Shown one piece after another: positions 1 to 11,640 of a DNA stretch of 64,000 bases (its first letter is position 1; every line of letters starts with the position of its first letter). The notes below the pieces were generated by a model. The model saw only the letters and a program-made list of their open reading frames with translations, was not told the DNA's origin and did not search any database. The DNA comes from Mastigias papua. Taxonomy: Eukaryota; Cnidaria; Scyphozoa; Rhizostomeae; Mastigiidae. The stretch spans positions 13,158,159 through 13,222,158 of the forward strand of contig OZ025270.1 in NCBI GenBank assembly GCA_964019165.1. Reading direction: 5' to 3'. The translations under genes and the position numbers were made by a program.

Positions 1-1066
1 ATTCCATGCCAAGTGGACTAGGGGTCCCACATGCACCATCTCCGATTTGCATGAAACTCTGTCAAAATGTTTCTATATATGAGATAGGAGCCTCCTGAAA
101 ATTTTAGCTCGATATCTTATACCATTCCAAAGATATGACTTGTTAAAGTTTTCAAATTCCACTCTGAGGTATGATTCTTGGTGTAGAAAACAATTTTTTC
201 CAAATTTTAAAGTCTTGTATTTCTTGATCCATTATTGGCATTTCCTTCAAATTTAACACTCTAGCACACTTACAACTGCAATTTCAGCAAAAGTTATCAA
301 AAAGCTATTTTCTTTTGAATTTGATCCATAATGGCGGCCTAAAAATGGTAGAAATTCACTTCCAGTAGTAAAAGTTTCAATTTTGAAGGAGCATGGCTGA
401 AAATCAGACTGATAAGTTGCATCAATTTTTATCATTTGTGCATCTTTGTATGGTGAACTATCAATTTTGAGGAAATAAGAAGAAAGAAATATTTATTATA
501 GAAATTATTAGGCCTGTAAAATGGTACCGGACCAAGTTTTCCAATATATAGGCCCACATTCTGGCCCTCTGAAATATAGGATGGAACTTTCCTTCATCAA
601 TGAAAGTTTTTTCACACATGGAACTGTTAATTGTTCAATAAAATTAGCAATAAAATTTGTGGGTTCTCATTGGGAACTTACAATTTTAGGTATCCAAAAA
701 ATTCCAAAAATCTGCAGAAATCTCTTGCTCAAAAACATCAAAGGCTCCTCTTCACAATTGCACAAAAGCAATGGAACACTAATGCAGCAACATTAATAGG
801 TAGTAATGCATTAAGAAATACATTTTTAAAAGTAAAACTCTCCACAGTGAAGGTGTTTTTCTTCATGGAAGTAAAAATGATCAGATTTTATATGAATGCT
901 CTGAGAGTTTTTGCTCTTGATGAACGCTATTAGTTGTAATTGAGGGTTGAAATTTCAAATGTGATTAAAAGGCTTTAATACATATGGATTAAGCAGGCAA
1001 AGAGAAAATTGATCCAAATATAATAATGATTATATAGTAGAAGAAAAATGAATGGATATTCCTTCT
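1..1066 (+). repeat. Left arm of ~1.07-kb inverted repeat
   Basis: Pairs with 2109-3634 on the opposite strand. Short ORFs of 60, 91 and 100 codons occur identically in both arms. They show no recognisable domain, so their conservation reflects arm identity and not coding constraint. Confidence 0.85.
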
Positions 1067-2108
1067 TAAATTGTTGCTTGAAGTGTAGCCCGGCTGTTGC
1101 TCCAACGGAAACCTTTTATTGCATTTCAAGTTCCTCAAGACTGAAAGATGTAATTGTTTACCTCAGCACATGCGGCAATATACATTAGAAAGATAAAACT
1201 CAAGATGCTTTTGTTTTATGTCATTAATAATATATCTCTCTTCTCTTTTAGCAGGTTCAGCTAAGAATCTGTTGGAATATTTGAGTCCCTTGCCCGACTT
1301 TAAGGAATTTTTGGAGTTGAAAAATATGCCTGGGTCGCTTCAATGCTCCCACTATCATGGACCAAATCCAATAGTTGTAATTTCTCAGAAGCTGAAGAAG
1401 CATCAAACTTAGATTTGATAAAATTCATTGCCTTTCTAAATCTTGCTCACTTTGACAGCTCTGTGTACATGCGCCTAATCTTGATGCACTAGCCATTTTT
1501 GCTTCTGCAGTGTTGCCTATTTGTAACAGTTTCCCATTTTCATAATCAACTCTATCTAGTTAATTCTATTCGTTTGGGCATTTTTACTGAATTTAAAAAA
1601 GATAATCCTTTCTACAGTTGGTATACAGTAAAAACAATTTTTATCTGAATGGGTTGATAGTTAATCTTGTTTCATGTCACAATTATCTTACTTAAGGCAT
1701 CGTTTACAGTGTCTACTTAAACAGTGTAAATTTGTTTGTCTATTGAAGCCTGTACAATGCACTAAACAACCCTAAAAGTAATTTCTTTTCAAAAACTTAT
1801 AAATATTTTAGTGGTGGAATAGGGTTGACATCATTAACCATTACATCCTTATACCCTAGCGTCATACTGTGCAGCTACCGACCACTGAGCAGGAGGTGTG
1901 CTAGGACACTCTTTTCTTAATCTACTTCTAGACAAGTACATCTCCTCATGATGGAAACACACTTGCTTCATTGGGCCCACTTTGCATCTCAAAATCAAGA
2001 GCTGTTAATTCTCCTCAGAAAATTCTTCAAAATATCGAAAAACTTTGAATTTTGTAAAACATAATAATGGACAATACAGCAAGGAACATGAGGGAGGGGG
2101 GCATTTCA
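1067..2108. other. Unique centre of the foldback element
   Basis: About 1 kb without a recognised gene. A 64-codon ORF at 1218-1412 (+) follows a pyrimidine tract ending in TTTTAG and could be an exon scrap, but it matches no family I know. No transposase motif is visible on either strand. Confidence 0.4.
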
Positions 2109-3634
2109 AGAAGGAATATCCATTCATTTTTCTTCTACTATATAATCATTATTATATTTGGATCAATTTTCTCTTTGCCTGCTTAATCCATATGTATTAA
2201 AGCCTTTTAATCACATTTGAAATTTCAACCCTCAATTACAACTAATAGCGTTCATCAAGAGCAAAAACTCTCAGAGCATTCATATAAAATCTGATCATTT
2301 TTACTTCCATGAAGAAAAACACCTTCACTGTGGAGAGTTTTACTTTTAAAAATGTATTTCTTAATGCATTACTACCTATTAATGTTGCTGCATTAGTGTT
2401 CCATTGCTTTTGTGCAATTGTGAAGAGGAGCCTTTGATGTTTTTGAGCAAGAGATTTCTGCAGATTTTTGGAATTTTTTGGATACCTAAAATTGTAAGTT
2501 CCCAATGAGAACCCACAAATTTTATTGCTAATTTTATTGAACAATTAACAGTTCCATGTGTGAAAAAACTTTCATTGATGAAGGAAAGTTCCATCCTATA
2601 TTTCAGAGGGCCAGAATGTGGGCCTATATATTGGAAAACTTGGTCCGGTACCATTTTACAGGCCTAATAATTTCTATAATAAATATTTCTTTCTTCTTAT
2701 TTCCTCAAAATTGATAGTTCACCATACAAAGATGCACAAATGATAAAAATTGATGCAACTTATCAGTCTGATTTTCAGCCATGCTCCTTCAAAATTGAAA
2801 CTTTTACTACTGGAAGTGAATTTCTACCATTTTTAGGCCGCCATTATGGATCAAATTCAAAAGAAAATAGCTTTTTGATAACTTTTGCTGAAATTGCAGT
2901 TGTAAGTGTGCTAGAGTGTTAAATTTGAAGGAAATGCCAATAATGGATCAAGAAATACAAGACTTTAAAATTTGGAAAAAATTGTTTTCTACACCAAGAA
3001 TCTGTAGCATCTCTCTCCTCCTATACAAATCATTTCTTCCATAACTATTCATAACCATTCATTTTCACAATTTGTTTTATTCCCATAACAACTCATACCA
3101 TTACTTCATTCACACATTCCTACGCACAACCACATCTTGCGTCAAAATCATTGTTTGGGCCTAAGTTCTCCCTACTCAGCATTTTCTAACGCCTCGCTAT
3201 TACTATTTCATCCCACATAAACCATTACGTAATCTTTGTAACATACAGTATATATATATATGATAGAGAAATCAGTTAGTAGAGAATTTTATATCCGAGA
3301 ACAAGAATCATATAAGAAGAAAACGAACAACTTCTATTCTGTGCTTACACATTCTGAAGGCAAGACCACAAGTGGTATGTTCTATATTCTAATTACAAAT
3401 TAGTAGTTCATAGTAAAACAAGCCTCAGCCACGGAACTACTAAAAATCATACCTCAGAGTGGAATTTGAAAACTTTAACAAGTCATATCTTTGGAATGGT
3501 ATAAGATATCGAGCTAAAATTTTCAGGAGGCTCCTATCTCATATATAGAAACATTTTGACAGAGTTTCATGCAAATCGGAGATGGTGCATGTGGGACCTC
3601 ATTAAAAACTGGTCCACTTGGCATGGAATGACCC
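2109..3634 (-). repeat. Right arm of the inverted repeat, with solo-LTR insertion
   Basis: Reverse complement of 1-1066, interrupted at 3003-3444 by a solo LTR. Without that insertion and its 4-bp duplication the arm is ~1.08 kb. High identity implies recent origin or arm-to-arm gene conversion. Confidence 0.85.
3003..3444 (+). mobile_element. Solo LTR, ~442 bp
   Basis: Comparison with the uninterrupted left arm defines the insertion exactly. It starts TGTAGCAT, ends ACTACTAAA, and is flanked by direct AATC copies (2999-3002 and 3445-3448). A 4-bp duplication and a TG start suit an LTR retrotransposon. The 3' terminus is TAAA instead of the usual CA, as in the element at 46244-47697. It contains a (TA)n run near 3248 and no ORF. 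Confidence 0.65.
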
Positions 3635-3723
3635 TTTTATGAGAAATGTTCTCCATACATACAAATTTAACTTAAACATGTAATGTAAATTAAGCATTTT
3701 TCTTTTTCCTTTTTCCTATTAGA

Positions 3724-4545
3724 AAATGCCAAAGAACATCTTTAACTTCTCTCTTAAATATTTAAATAACACTCTAGCCACTTGCAAAAACCTATGCAAA
3801 TGGTCAATTATTCAATTATCAGCATGTTCTTCCTGTCTTCAGTCCGAAACCCTACAACATATTGTATCTAGCTGCAAGATGTACCTTGAACACAGAAGAT
3901 ATACTAGGAGACCTGATTCTGTTCTTAATTTTATAGCAAGTCCTTGTCAGTAATACCAGATTGTTCACTGGGGCTGATCTTAACTTATTTCTATCCCCTT
4001 CTATTATCACAGGTAATTCCTTCTGGTCTGACCTTATCTTACTCACCAATCATAACATCTTATATATTCTTGAGCTCAGCATTGGCTTTGAAACTAATAT
4101 CAAAATCAATAGTGATTGTAAGGCTTGTAAATATTATCTTCTAAGACAAATTTTACTCTCAAAATATAATCAAGTCTCATTTATTAACCTGTTACTATTT
4201 GGTACCTCCTCTGAATCTTTAATAACCTTCTCAAATCTTTAGGCTTTAATAACAATTCACAAAACACATGCTGTCCCAACTTATCAACATTACTATTAGA
4301 TGTATTTACTATATATTCTGCTGCTACAATAAACCATGGACAAACTCCAACTTATTAGAAATATGAAAATCAATATTATTATTATTATGTTTTATATTTA
4401 CTTTTCTCTTTCCTCGTTACTATTTATGTTATCTACTTTATATATTTTTATGTATTTCTATGTTTATTTAGTATGCCTGACAGCCAGTTGTACGTTGCCT
4501 AACTTAGTGAGACGTATGATTGTAGTATTTAGTTGATGTTTTAAA
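3724..4545 (+). pseudogene. Family B LINE, 5'-truncated C-terminal fragment (restriction-like endonuclease region)
   Basis: Two overlapping frames (3726-3953 and 3961-4242) match the end of the family B protein. The first carries the zinc knuckle C-x2-C-x7-H-x4-C (CSSC...H...C). The second carries the PD-type endonuclease core, here with WSD replacing the RPD of the better copies, and then LYILELSIGFETN. A frameshift at ~3950 and the lost key residue make it dead. The 3' end (~4545) resembles other family B tails but lacks the (ATT)n run. It abuts the foldback element. Confidence 0.75.
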
Positions 4546-5132
4546 GATTCGAAGCAATAAAACTTCCGGAATTTTCCTGGCTCTTCATGACTGTTCCTAC
4601 AAAAGAGCTTTTCCCTGAATTTTGCTGACCGTATGAACCCCAAATTGTAGTTTCTGAGTAGGCCCAAATGTTCTGGAAGTCGATTTCACCGCTGAATTTT
4701 CTACCATAAATACTATTCAGATTTCTGCAGTAAACAGTACAAACAAACAGTTGAAAACTCTATTTTTCCTCTTCAATATGACAGATGCTATTTTTATAGA
4801 ATAACAATTGATTTATAGTTGGTTGTGCTTCACCTTCTCAAACATGACCGTGCTCAACATGACACACTTGGCTTACCCGGAATGGCCGCAGCATCTACAA
4901 GTTTGGAAACACTTGAAAATCAAACCAAAAACGCGTCATAAACATGACGTTTAGAAACCATCAATGTCTACTTACGGTACATTGAGCCGTAGAGCTGCTG
5001 CTTCTTTCATCGTGCGGCTTTCTTTAGCTTCCCAGGTACAGTTCGTTCCCGCGAAAATGTTTACACTCAAATGTAGTTTGACAGCATGGCAAGATTGTGA
5101 TGAGATGTTCCTATACCTCCTCCGCAATGAAC
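4546..5132. other. No recognised feature
   Basis: About 590 bp with only short open frames on both strands. The 119-codon frame starting at 4964 runs into the hAT MITE and has no domain I recognise. Confidence 0.4.
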
Positions 5133-5140
5133 ATATAGAC

Positions 5141-5848
5141 CAGAGATGGGCAAACTACGGCCCGCCAAGTGCTTTTTTGCGGCCCGCCAAATGTTGTTTA
5201 CGGTCAAGTTTCTACTGTTTAATATTACAGAATATTACTTCAATAGCTTATTTCATTTCATTTCATTCTTTTAAGGAGGATTGCCCTTCAATAGAAATTG
5301 GTTTTCAAGAGACCCTGCATTAAAAACATCTAATTACAATAGTATTCACAAATCAAGTAAAAATTAAACGCTAATATCTTATTTACAACTTTCCAAAATC
5401 TATATACAACCTTACAAGATAATAAGTTACAGGAATAAAACAAACTGCTTTTATATACTGTTCTTAAAAGTGTATAGAGAGGTAGCTTGCTTCGACCCGG
5501 CTGATAGACCATTCCATAGTTTTGCGCCTCTGAAAGAGAAACACCTTTGTCCAATAGTTTATTTTTTCAAAGGTAATTTCAGACCCGTTCCAGTGTTACG
5601 CAAGCTTTTAACTGAGCACGTAGAATTTCGGATGAAAAGGTCACATAGGTATTGTGGAGCCATCTCATTCAAGGACTTGAAGACCATTAGCTTAGATTCA
5701 CTTGACACTAGTTCATCAATGGTCCTCCATCCAGCTGCTTATATACCACTCTGTGTCTCAAGAAATATTTGGCAACATACTATGCGGCCCTAAAAAGACT
5801 TGGAATTTGTACATATGGCCCTTGCACTCAAAAGTTTGCCCACCCCCG
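5141..5848. mobile_element. Non-autonomous hAT element (MITE), 708 bp
   Basis: Terminal inverted repeats CAGAGATGGGCAAACT at the left and the complement of CGGGGGTGGGCAAACT at the right are typical of hAT termini. Flanks ATATAGAC (5133-5140) and ACATAGAC (5849-5856) form an 8-bp target duplication with one mismatch, as hAT requires. No transposase remains. A family A LINE fragment occupies most of the interior. Confidence 0.8.
5246..5740 (-). pseudogene. Family A LINE 3' fragment nested in the hAT MITE
   Basis: On the minus strand the translation resembles the C-terminus of the family A reverse-transcriptase protein, with frame breaks. The 3' end keeps a degenerate form of the family A terminal hairpin (about 5276-5320, inner stem CAAT/ATTG), followed by a pentamer-like tail of GAAAT units and not TAA units. 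Confidence 0.65.
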
Positions 5849-6142
5849 ACATAGACTATATAGCCTATACTGCCTTATTGACCCTTTTAACGCCGGCCCT
5901 AATTTATCGCCGGTACTTTTTACGCCGGCCCTTACAACACTAGGGAAGGCATTTGGTCTACCGCCACTTTGGGCTACAGTTAACGCCATTTAAACATGTA
6001 GGATATTGAAAATTGATAAGGACATTATTTATGCACTTTTCGTATTTTTTCGTTTACATTTAATCATCAATCAAAATAAGTTTAGTACAAGTCTGCGTAT
6101 CTTTCTTTGCTACGCAAATTCATTTATCGGTTTCATCGCCAG

Positions 6143-6152
6143 ATTATTATTA

Positions 6153-6193
<41 letters not shown>

Positions 6194-6800
6194 AAATTCT
6201 TTACAGTTGGTATAATACATAGTTATAAAAAAAACTAATTCAAGCTAACTATTTACAATACTTAAAATCTAAGAAATATCAAATATTAAAGAAAAAGGAA
6301 AATTTTTTGTAATAGTGTTATTAGATCTTTATAATTTTTTTGCATCCTCGCTATCCCTATTTTTTGTTTAATTACAGATCTTGCAATTGCATGTAACTCT
6401 ATTCCATTTTTCAATCTCTCTTTTAAATGTTGCTGTCGAGTTTGCATTTTTTATGGCATCGGGTGAGAGCGCCTTTAATCAAATACAAATGAGTTAACTC
6501 CATGTGTGTTTGTTTTTCGTTTTGGTATTTGCAATACGTTGGTTGTTCTTAATTCATATTTTATGTGCTTTCTTTCAAAGAATGTCCATATGAATGATGG
6601 ACCTTCTTTCGAAAGATACTTAAAGATTTGGAGCATCAGTGTTTGCAAGTTCTTTATGTGGACTTTTCGGTCATTTGTCCTTTCAAGTAGTGCTTCATAT
6701 GGTATGTTGAAGTCGTTATGTAGGATTCTCAATGCTCTGCTTTGGACACGATCTACCTAATAGTTTGATGTCTTCCCATGGTACATCCAAATCAGGGGAC
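6143..6800 (-). pseudogene. LINE C-terminal fragment (family D-like) with (ATA)n tail
   Basis: The minus-strand frame 6475-6732, extended upstream through one stop, reads PLIWMYHGK then RVQSRALRILHNDF. This matches the LINE region downstream of reverse transcriptase (compare CPLIWMFHDRR and RERALRIAYQD in the copy at 12978). A 3' UTR of ~300 bp leads to an ATAATAAT run (6143-6192), which is the element tail. The 5' part is missing. Confidence 0.65.
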
Positions 6801-6925
6801 AAAAATTGAAATTTGACATTATAAATGTATTATAAAGGATCTTACCCTTTTCGTGGTTTAGATAAGTAGCCACACGTGAAAAAGCATTCAAGAAAATGAT
6901 TTCTTCTTCTTTTTCAGTTTCTTCT

Positions 6926-8792
6926 CAGTGGCGGATCCAGAGGGGGGCTAGGGGGGCTTGAGCCCCAGTCATATTTCTAGGTTTAAGAATAAAATATTCT
7001 TTCACTTTAACACATCTTCCTATATATAGAGGACACTTTGCAAGTATTGCAGCTCTTTCGGGTCGGCAGAAGTGGCAACTTGTAGAAAAACAAATGTCAA
7101 CAGAGTGCCTGTATGTATTTTGCTGACTACCATTGACCGAAATATGTATTAGGTGTCCAATCTTTTGTCAGGATCTCCATCAAGAGACAATGGATATTCC
7201 GAGCCCCCTTGGTCTATGGAATACTCGATTTCACGGGGGCTCAAAGCGTCGTCGAAAAATTTACTGACTGCACGTGACGCAGCAAGCCATCCAGTGTCCA
7301 ATCCTTTGCAAGTATCTTGATTACAAGACAATGAATATTCCGAGCCCCCCTGGTCGGTAAAATGCAATGTGTTTTAACAGTGTATTCTACGGGCGAGGGG
7401 GGCTCGGAATATTGATTGTTTTGTGATCAAGATACTAACAGACGATTGGATACTAAGTGATTTCTGTAGTCACGTGCAGCCAGTAAATTTCTCATGGACG
7501 CTTTGAGCCCAGGTCAAATTGAGTATTCTATAGACCAAGGGGGCTCGGAATATCTTTTGTCTTTGGAATCATGGTTTTATTGGATATCCGATGCGTCTTT
7601 GGGTGCATTCCGGCCAGTAAAATGCACTCGATGATAGAAAAGTGCTAACAGGCATCTAGAACCAGAACCACATACAGGAGATTTCATGCGAGTTCATCAG
7701 ATACGTGTTGTTTTCTGAAATCAGTGCCATGTTCCTATTTCGAAAGGATCGTTAGATACTTTTGGAGTAACATATGAAGGCAGCCGAACGCATTATTGGT
7801 GAAGAAAGCTTAAAAGGTAAGCGAATATAGGTAACAGGAATTACGTGCTCAGACTAGAACAGTAGTGAGCCATTTGTAGCGCCATAGCGCCGTACCCAGC
7901 TTTAAACGAATGTATGAGGTGGAATACGTATATAAATACTGCACTTTGTTAAACTGTTAATTTTGATACGTGGGGCTTCTGGTTAGAGCTATTGTGTCTG
8001 CGTTTAGGCAGAGTGACTTGATAGCCGCTTGCATCTGTAGGACCCTGTTTGCATTTTGTTGTTGGCAGTGAGGGACTCTCAGGACTAGTTTAGACATCAT
8101 TACTTGAGTCGAATCAGTTACTTGTACTTTATCTGAAAAGCCTGAAGTCTGCGAATTGATTTGGTCCGACATAACTGCACGGTACATAAATTAAATCTCT
8201 GTCTTGGATAAGGACTGCCACTTTGTTGTTCTTTGCTTCCTTTTCACTTCAGTGACCCATGCGTAGTGTGTTAACAGAATCACCATGAGTCTCAGGAAAT
8301 CGATAGCATTAAACACTGTTTACTGTGTAGGCGCGATAAATACGAGCAAAATAGACCATTCTTCTAAGGATAATGATGCCATGATGTGTTTTGCGTCACT
8401 GTCACACGATATGTTTCGTTACAGTAACAAATAAATTGGAGCTGTTAGATCTAGTTGTTCTGTGCGTTCGGTTGATTGAATTGGCAATGTACATTTCAAG
8501 CCTGTTTAGATACAGAATGTTGTAAAAATGATTTGCTATTCTGAATGTTGAGCAGAGAACAGATAAGCAGAACCAACACTTCAGGTACTGAACATCGTCC
8601 AGATCTTATGGTGAATTGTTAGGACAGGGCTGATAAACTTCGTAGCACATAAATGTGATTGATCATCAAATATTTCGCTCTATAATCTCATTGCATAAAG
8701 CCTACTTCCAAACTGACGACACCCACCACACCCACCACGCCCACACTCGTGATGTTCAGCCCCTATCAGATTTTAGTCTGAATCCGCCACTG
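6926..8792. mobile_element. MITE-like element, CAGTGGCGGATCCAGA termini
   Basis: The start CAGTGGCGGATCCAGA and the end TCTGAATCCGCCACTG form ~16-bp inverted termini with one mismatch. A 5-bp direct repeat CTTCT flanks the ends (6921-6925, 8793-8797); an 8-bp duplication is not supported. It carries an internal ~220-bp-arm hairpin. The remaining interior (7620-8760) has no recognisable transposase. It is nested in the 5874-9645 element. Confidence 0.65.
7150..7600. repeat. Internal inverted repeat, ~220-bp arms, near-zero spacer
   Basis: The stretch ~7150-7373 is mirrored in reverse complement at ~7378-7600. Shared blocks include ATTCCGAGCCCCC (twice per arm), GGGCTCAAAGCGTC and AAATTTACTG. 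Arms have diverged by substitutions and small indels, so it is older than the 1-3634 palindrome. Transcripts would fold into a long hairpin. Confidence 0.7.
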
Positions 8793-8797
8793 CTTCT

Positions 8798-9645
8798 AAC
8801 TCTTCTTATGCTTCTTCGAAAGTGAATACCACTGTCATTTTGTTTACTTGTTCATCGACAAAAGTTTTCATGTTCTGTAAAATGAGTTTGTTTTGGTTGC
8901 CATAGTGCACTACAATGGGAATCTCTAGACCTCCTTCTGGAATAGGCGACGGCCTAGGCGTAATATAGCAACAGTACCGGTAACTGACCCAAGAGCACTC
9001 ATAGTTAAACTGCGGGGAGATACCAAGATGGTACGCAGAGAAAGTATTTGAGCACTGAATAGTGGTGTTTAGGCACATGATGTTAGAGTGGATGTTCCAC
9101 TATCAACTATCACACCTCTCCATGCAAGATGGATTATTGAGATGTATACACACCTAGAAGAGTCAAACGGACTTATAATGTCGGGGGTTAGAAAAGCGCA
9201 CATCTCTGATGCTGTTTGTGAAGCCTTCAGTTTGGTACAATTGTTTGAAAATCCATTTCAGGAAATCTAAATAACTGTTAACTAAAGATTCCAATATCAT
9301 TGTTCTGTTTGTTGTTGAGTTGGTAGTATCAACTGTTGCAATTGAGCACATTCTAAAAGAGATCTTTATTTTATAATTCAACGTTGATATCTTTCTTATT
9401 TCTGAACCGATAGAATGTATTCCTGATTCGAGTATACTTGCATATATCAGCATCTCCACCTCCCTCCCATGCCACCTTTTTTGATAACGTAATAAGTGAA
9501 TGGTCTCAAAAATAAGAATTGAAAAAATAACGCCGCTGCTTAGAGGAAAATCGTGAGTTTTCGCCCTTTCTACGCCGGCCCTTTAAATGCGGGCCCTTTC
9601 AACGGCAGTTAAGGCAAATTAACGCCATTCAGGGCCGGAGTGAAA
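8798..9645. other. Right part of the putative 5874-9645 element; no gene recognised
   Basis: Short frames of 60-98 codons on both strands without identifiable domains. The last ~100 bp carry the inverted CCGGCCC subterminal repeats. Confidence 0.35.
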
Positions 9646-10400
9646 AGGGCCAATGTGCTAAAAGCAGTTGTTTATAAGAATTGTCGCAAAGCCTACTTCT
9701 AAAGTTCTTTATTTTTGGAACTCCAATGGTCAACTTGAGGCACTAAACATTCTTTGATAGTTCCATAATTTTCATTCCACATCTTGTGCCATACATATGT
9801 ACAATGAATTAAGAGCATTATTATTCTTATTAGCTATAGTTAGATTGATTGATCGATTGATTGCCGCATGCGTTTGTACATATACAACACAAGACTAGCT
9901 TTTTAAAATAATATAGATTTTGATTTTGAGAGTACGCTGTACTGCAACAATACAATAAATAACGACGAGGATTCCTGTCCTTCTCCGTTCACTCGCGATG
10001 GCAAACCGTAATTATTATTATCATTATTATTACTATTACCAATTCTTTATACATGAAATCCCATCAGCTAAATTACAATACAAAAATCGATATAGCAATA
10101 TATGCATAATAATAGAAAAATTAAGAATATATACATATTAATTGTGGATGCTGTTCTTCCAGGGAGTCGTGTTTTTTTAAAAAATGTAAAGAAAGGAGTT
10201 GTCAAGCTCTATAAGAATTTTGTTTTTAGACTTTTTTTAAATTAATATGGCTAGTGGAGCTCTCTGACTAACGTTGGTGGGCATGGAAACGAAGGTGTGA
10301 AACCTATCTTAAAGCTATGGATACACGAAAACGAGTTCTTCTTTCGTATCAAGTTTGTCCATCTACCCAAGTAATTCTTGATACCATACCCGACAATGTT
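9646..10400. other. Mostly featureless; probable LINE 3' scrap at 10016-10260 (-)
   Basis: An ATTATT run at 10016-10035 followed by AATTCTTTATAC resembles, in reverse complement, the family D 3' end (AAATAAAGAATTTA). The adjacent minus-strand frame reads like the terminal LINE segment. GATT/GATC repeats at ~9845-9865 are simple sequence. Nothing else stands out. Confidence 0.35.
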
Positions 10401-10404
10401 TAGA

Positions 10405-10770
10405 TGCGTATTTCCTCCCTAAGGAAAACGTCGATTTCAAGATCTTCCAATTTCTTCAAGTGAAACAGCGACAAGATGAGACTGTTCTTCAGTACGCGAC
10501 ACGGTTCCGACAACTAGCAGCTCATTGCGAATTTGAGAATGTAGGCACCGAAATATTACGCACTATCATACAACACTGCACGTCGAAGCGCCACCGTTGC
10601 TACGCCCCCCATGAGGAAGACCATACCCTGTCATCGTTATTATCGAAGGGCTGAGCTTTCGACACCAGTGAAAGTCAAACGGTTGGCAATGAGCAGTCCC
10701 TCAGACAAGCTCTTATATTAAAACAGCATACTTTTGTACCCCACCACGGCACCAAAATGGTACGTGTTTT
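10405..10770 (+). pseudogene. Ty3/gypsy Gag fragment
   Basis: The frame including 10460-10654 reads as a capsid segment typical of gypsy Gag (FLQVKQRQDETVLQYATRFR then LAAHCEF). The Q...E..-x2-YA-x2-FRQLA pattern is characteristic. A stop follows at ~10652 and the frame then continues open for ~110 bp. No protease, pol or LTR adjoins, so it is an orphan piece. Confidence 0.6.
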
Positions 10771-10837
10771 CTAAAATTTATTTTATTTCATTTCTCTTTT
10801 TCATAAAATTTATTTATAATATCTATACAGGCTAAAG

Positions 10838-11130
10838 CATTCAGTTAAAGGCAGCCTTGAATTTCTTAAGTAGATCGTTCGAAAATTTCCACTGATAGCA
10901 AGGCTTAATTGATTCTGGTTTGTTCATTTTGATCAGCACTATCGAATTCAAAGAAGTGTCATTGTCAAGGGTAGACCTGAATTTCGTTTTTCTCTTATCA
11001 ATCATACTAAAGATTCGTTCCTCGCCAGCTTTACTATGAGATATAGTTAGCAAAAAGAGTGCAATATTTGCAAGCTTAGGAAGCGTTGCAAATTTTGCTT
11101 TGGAACTTGTGTTGATAATCAGGCACATAT
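10838..11130 (-). pseudogene. hAT transposase C-terminal (dimerisation) fragment
   Basis: The minus-strand frame reads LPKLANIALFLLTISHSKAG, then ERIFSMIDKRKTKFR and NKPESIKPCYQW. This is the hAT family C-terminal dimerisation region, ending with an in-frame stop at 10841. The same segment recurs at 53057-53316 and 55343-56471. Here it keeps the GEERIFSM junction, which shows the uninterrupted target of the solo LTR found in the other copies. The catalytic part is absent. Confidence 0.7.
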
Positions 11131-11640
11131 GACGAACATTTTATGACAAAAGTAAACCTTTCTTTCAAATCATCAGAATAGCTTGTGTAACGAAAATAGC
11201 TTGTGGATACTTGTGTTAGGATGTGAATGTAACTCTCAGTGTCAGTTGGGTGTGTCGTGATAGTGGTTGTTAAGTTTGCGTCATGTTTTAGTTGCCAGAG
11301 GGTCATAGCGTATTATAAAAGAAGCAGTATACTGTAAGCAAAGGGGTTCATCGATTGAATGAATAGAACTGGTCACAATAAGTTGTTGTGTTTCTTTCGG
11401 GGCTAGGCCCTCGGACCTTGCCTCACAAATGCTTTTTACATGCATCCATATCAAAGAACCCTAGGACGTTATACTTGTTTTGTATTTTTTATTTTTCGAT
11501 GCCATTTCTTCTACAACCAAAACAACATATCGATTACATTATGAATTATTAGACCTTAGTCCGGCAACAATGATATCTATAAGATTTACAATATTAGTAC
11601 AGAAAAGTGTGCACGGAAACTTTTTCCTTGAAGAAATGAA
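11131..11640. other. No recognised feature
   Basis: Between the hAT scrap and the family D LINE; only short frames without domain similarity. Confidence 0.35.

Larger units (their letters stand above)
1..3634. mobile_element. Long-inverted-repeat (foldback-type) DNA element, left tip cut by window edge
   Basis: Positions 1-1066 are repeated almost exactly, in reverse complement, at 2109-3634, around a unique centre (1067-2108). The right tip reads ...GGCATGGAATGACCC, so the terminus would be GGGTCATTCCATGCC. The window opens at ATTCCATGCC, about five bases inside the left tip. The only large arm difference is a 442-bp insertion with a 4-bp duplication in the right arm; a ~10-base replacement near position 20 also differs. 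No transposase is recognisable, so it is presumably non-autonomous. The terminal duplication cannot be checked because the left flank is outside the window. Superfamily is unknown. Confidence 0.75.
5874..9645. mobile_element. Putative DNA element bounded by CCGGCCC-rich inverted termini
   Basis: The left end reads TTGACCCTTTTAACGCCGGC. The right end, reverse complemented, reads TTGGCCCTTTTCACTCCGGC. Subterminal repeats of GCCGGCCC and AACGCCATT also occur in opposite orientation at both ends. I could not find a convincing target duplication and no transposase is visible, so family and exact ends are uncertain. Inside lie a LINE fragment (6143-6800) and a nested MITE (6926-8792). Confidence 0.45.

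Noticed and set aside
521..933. 91- and 100-codon ORFs conserved identically in both arms of the 1-3634 palindrome
   Set aside because: Identity is explained by arm duplication; no domain or codon-level conservation evidence.
6926..8792. hAT assignment for the CAGTGGCGGATCC element
   Set aside because: The tip looks hAT-like, but no 8-bp duplication fits; only a 5-bp CTTCT repeat is present, so superfamily left open.
9088..9459. Opposed 60- and 98-codon ORFs as a host gene
   Set aside because: No domain, no splice support, and inside a putative non-autonomous transposon.
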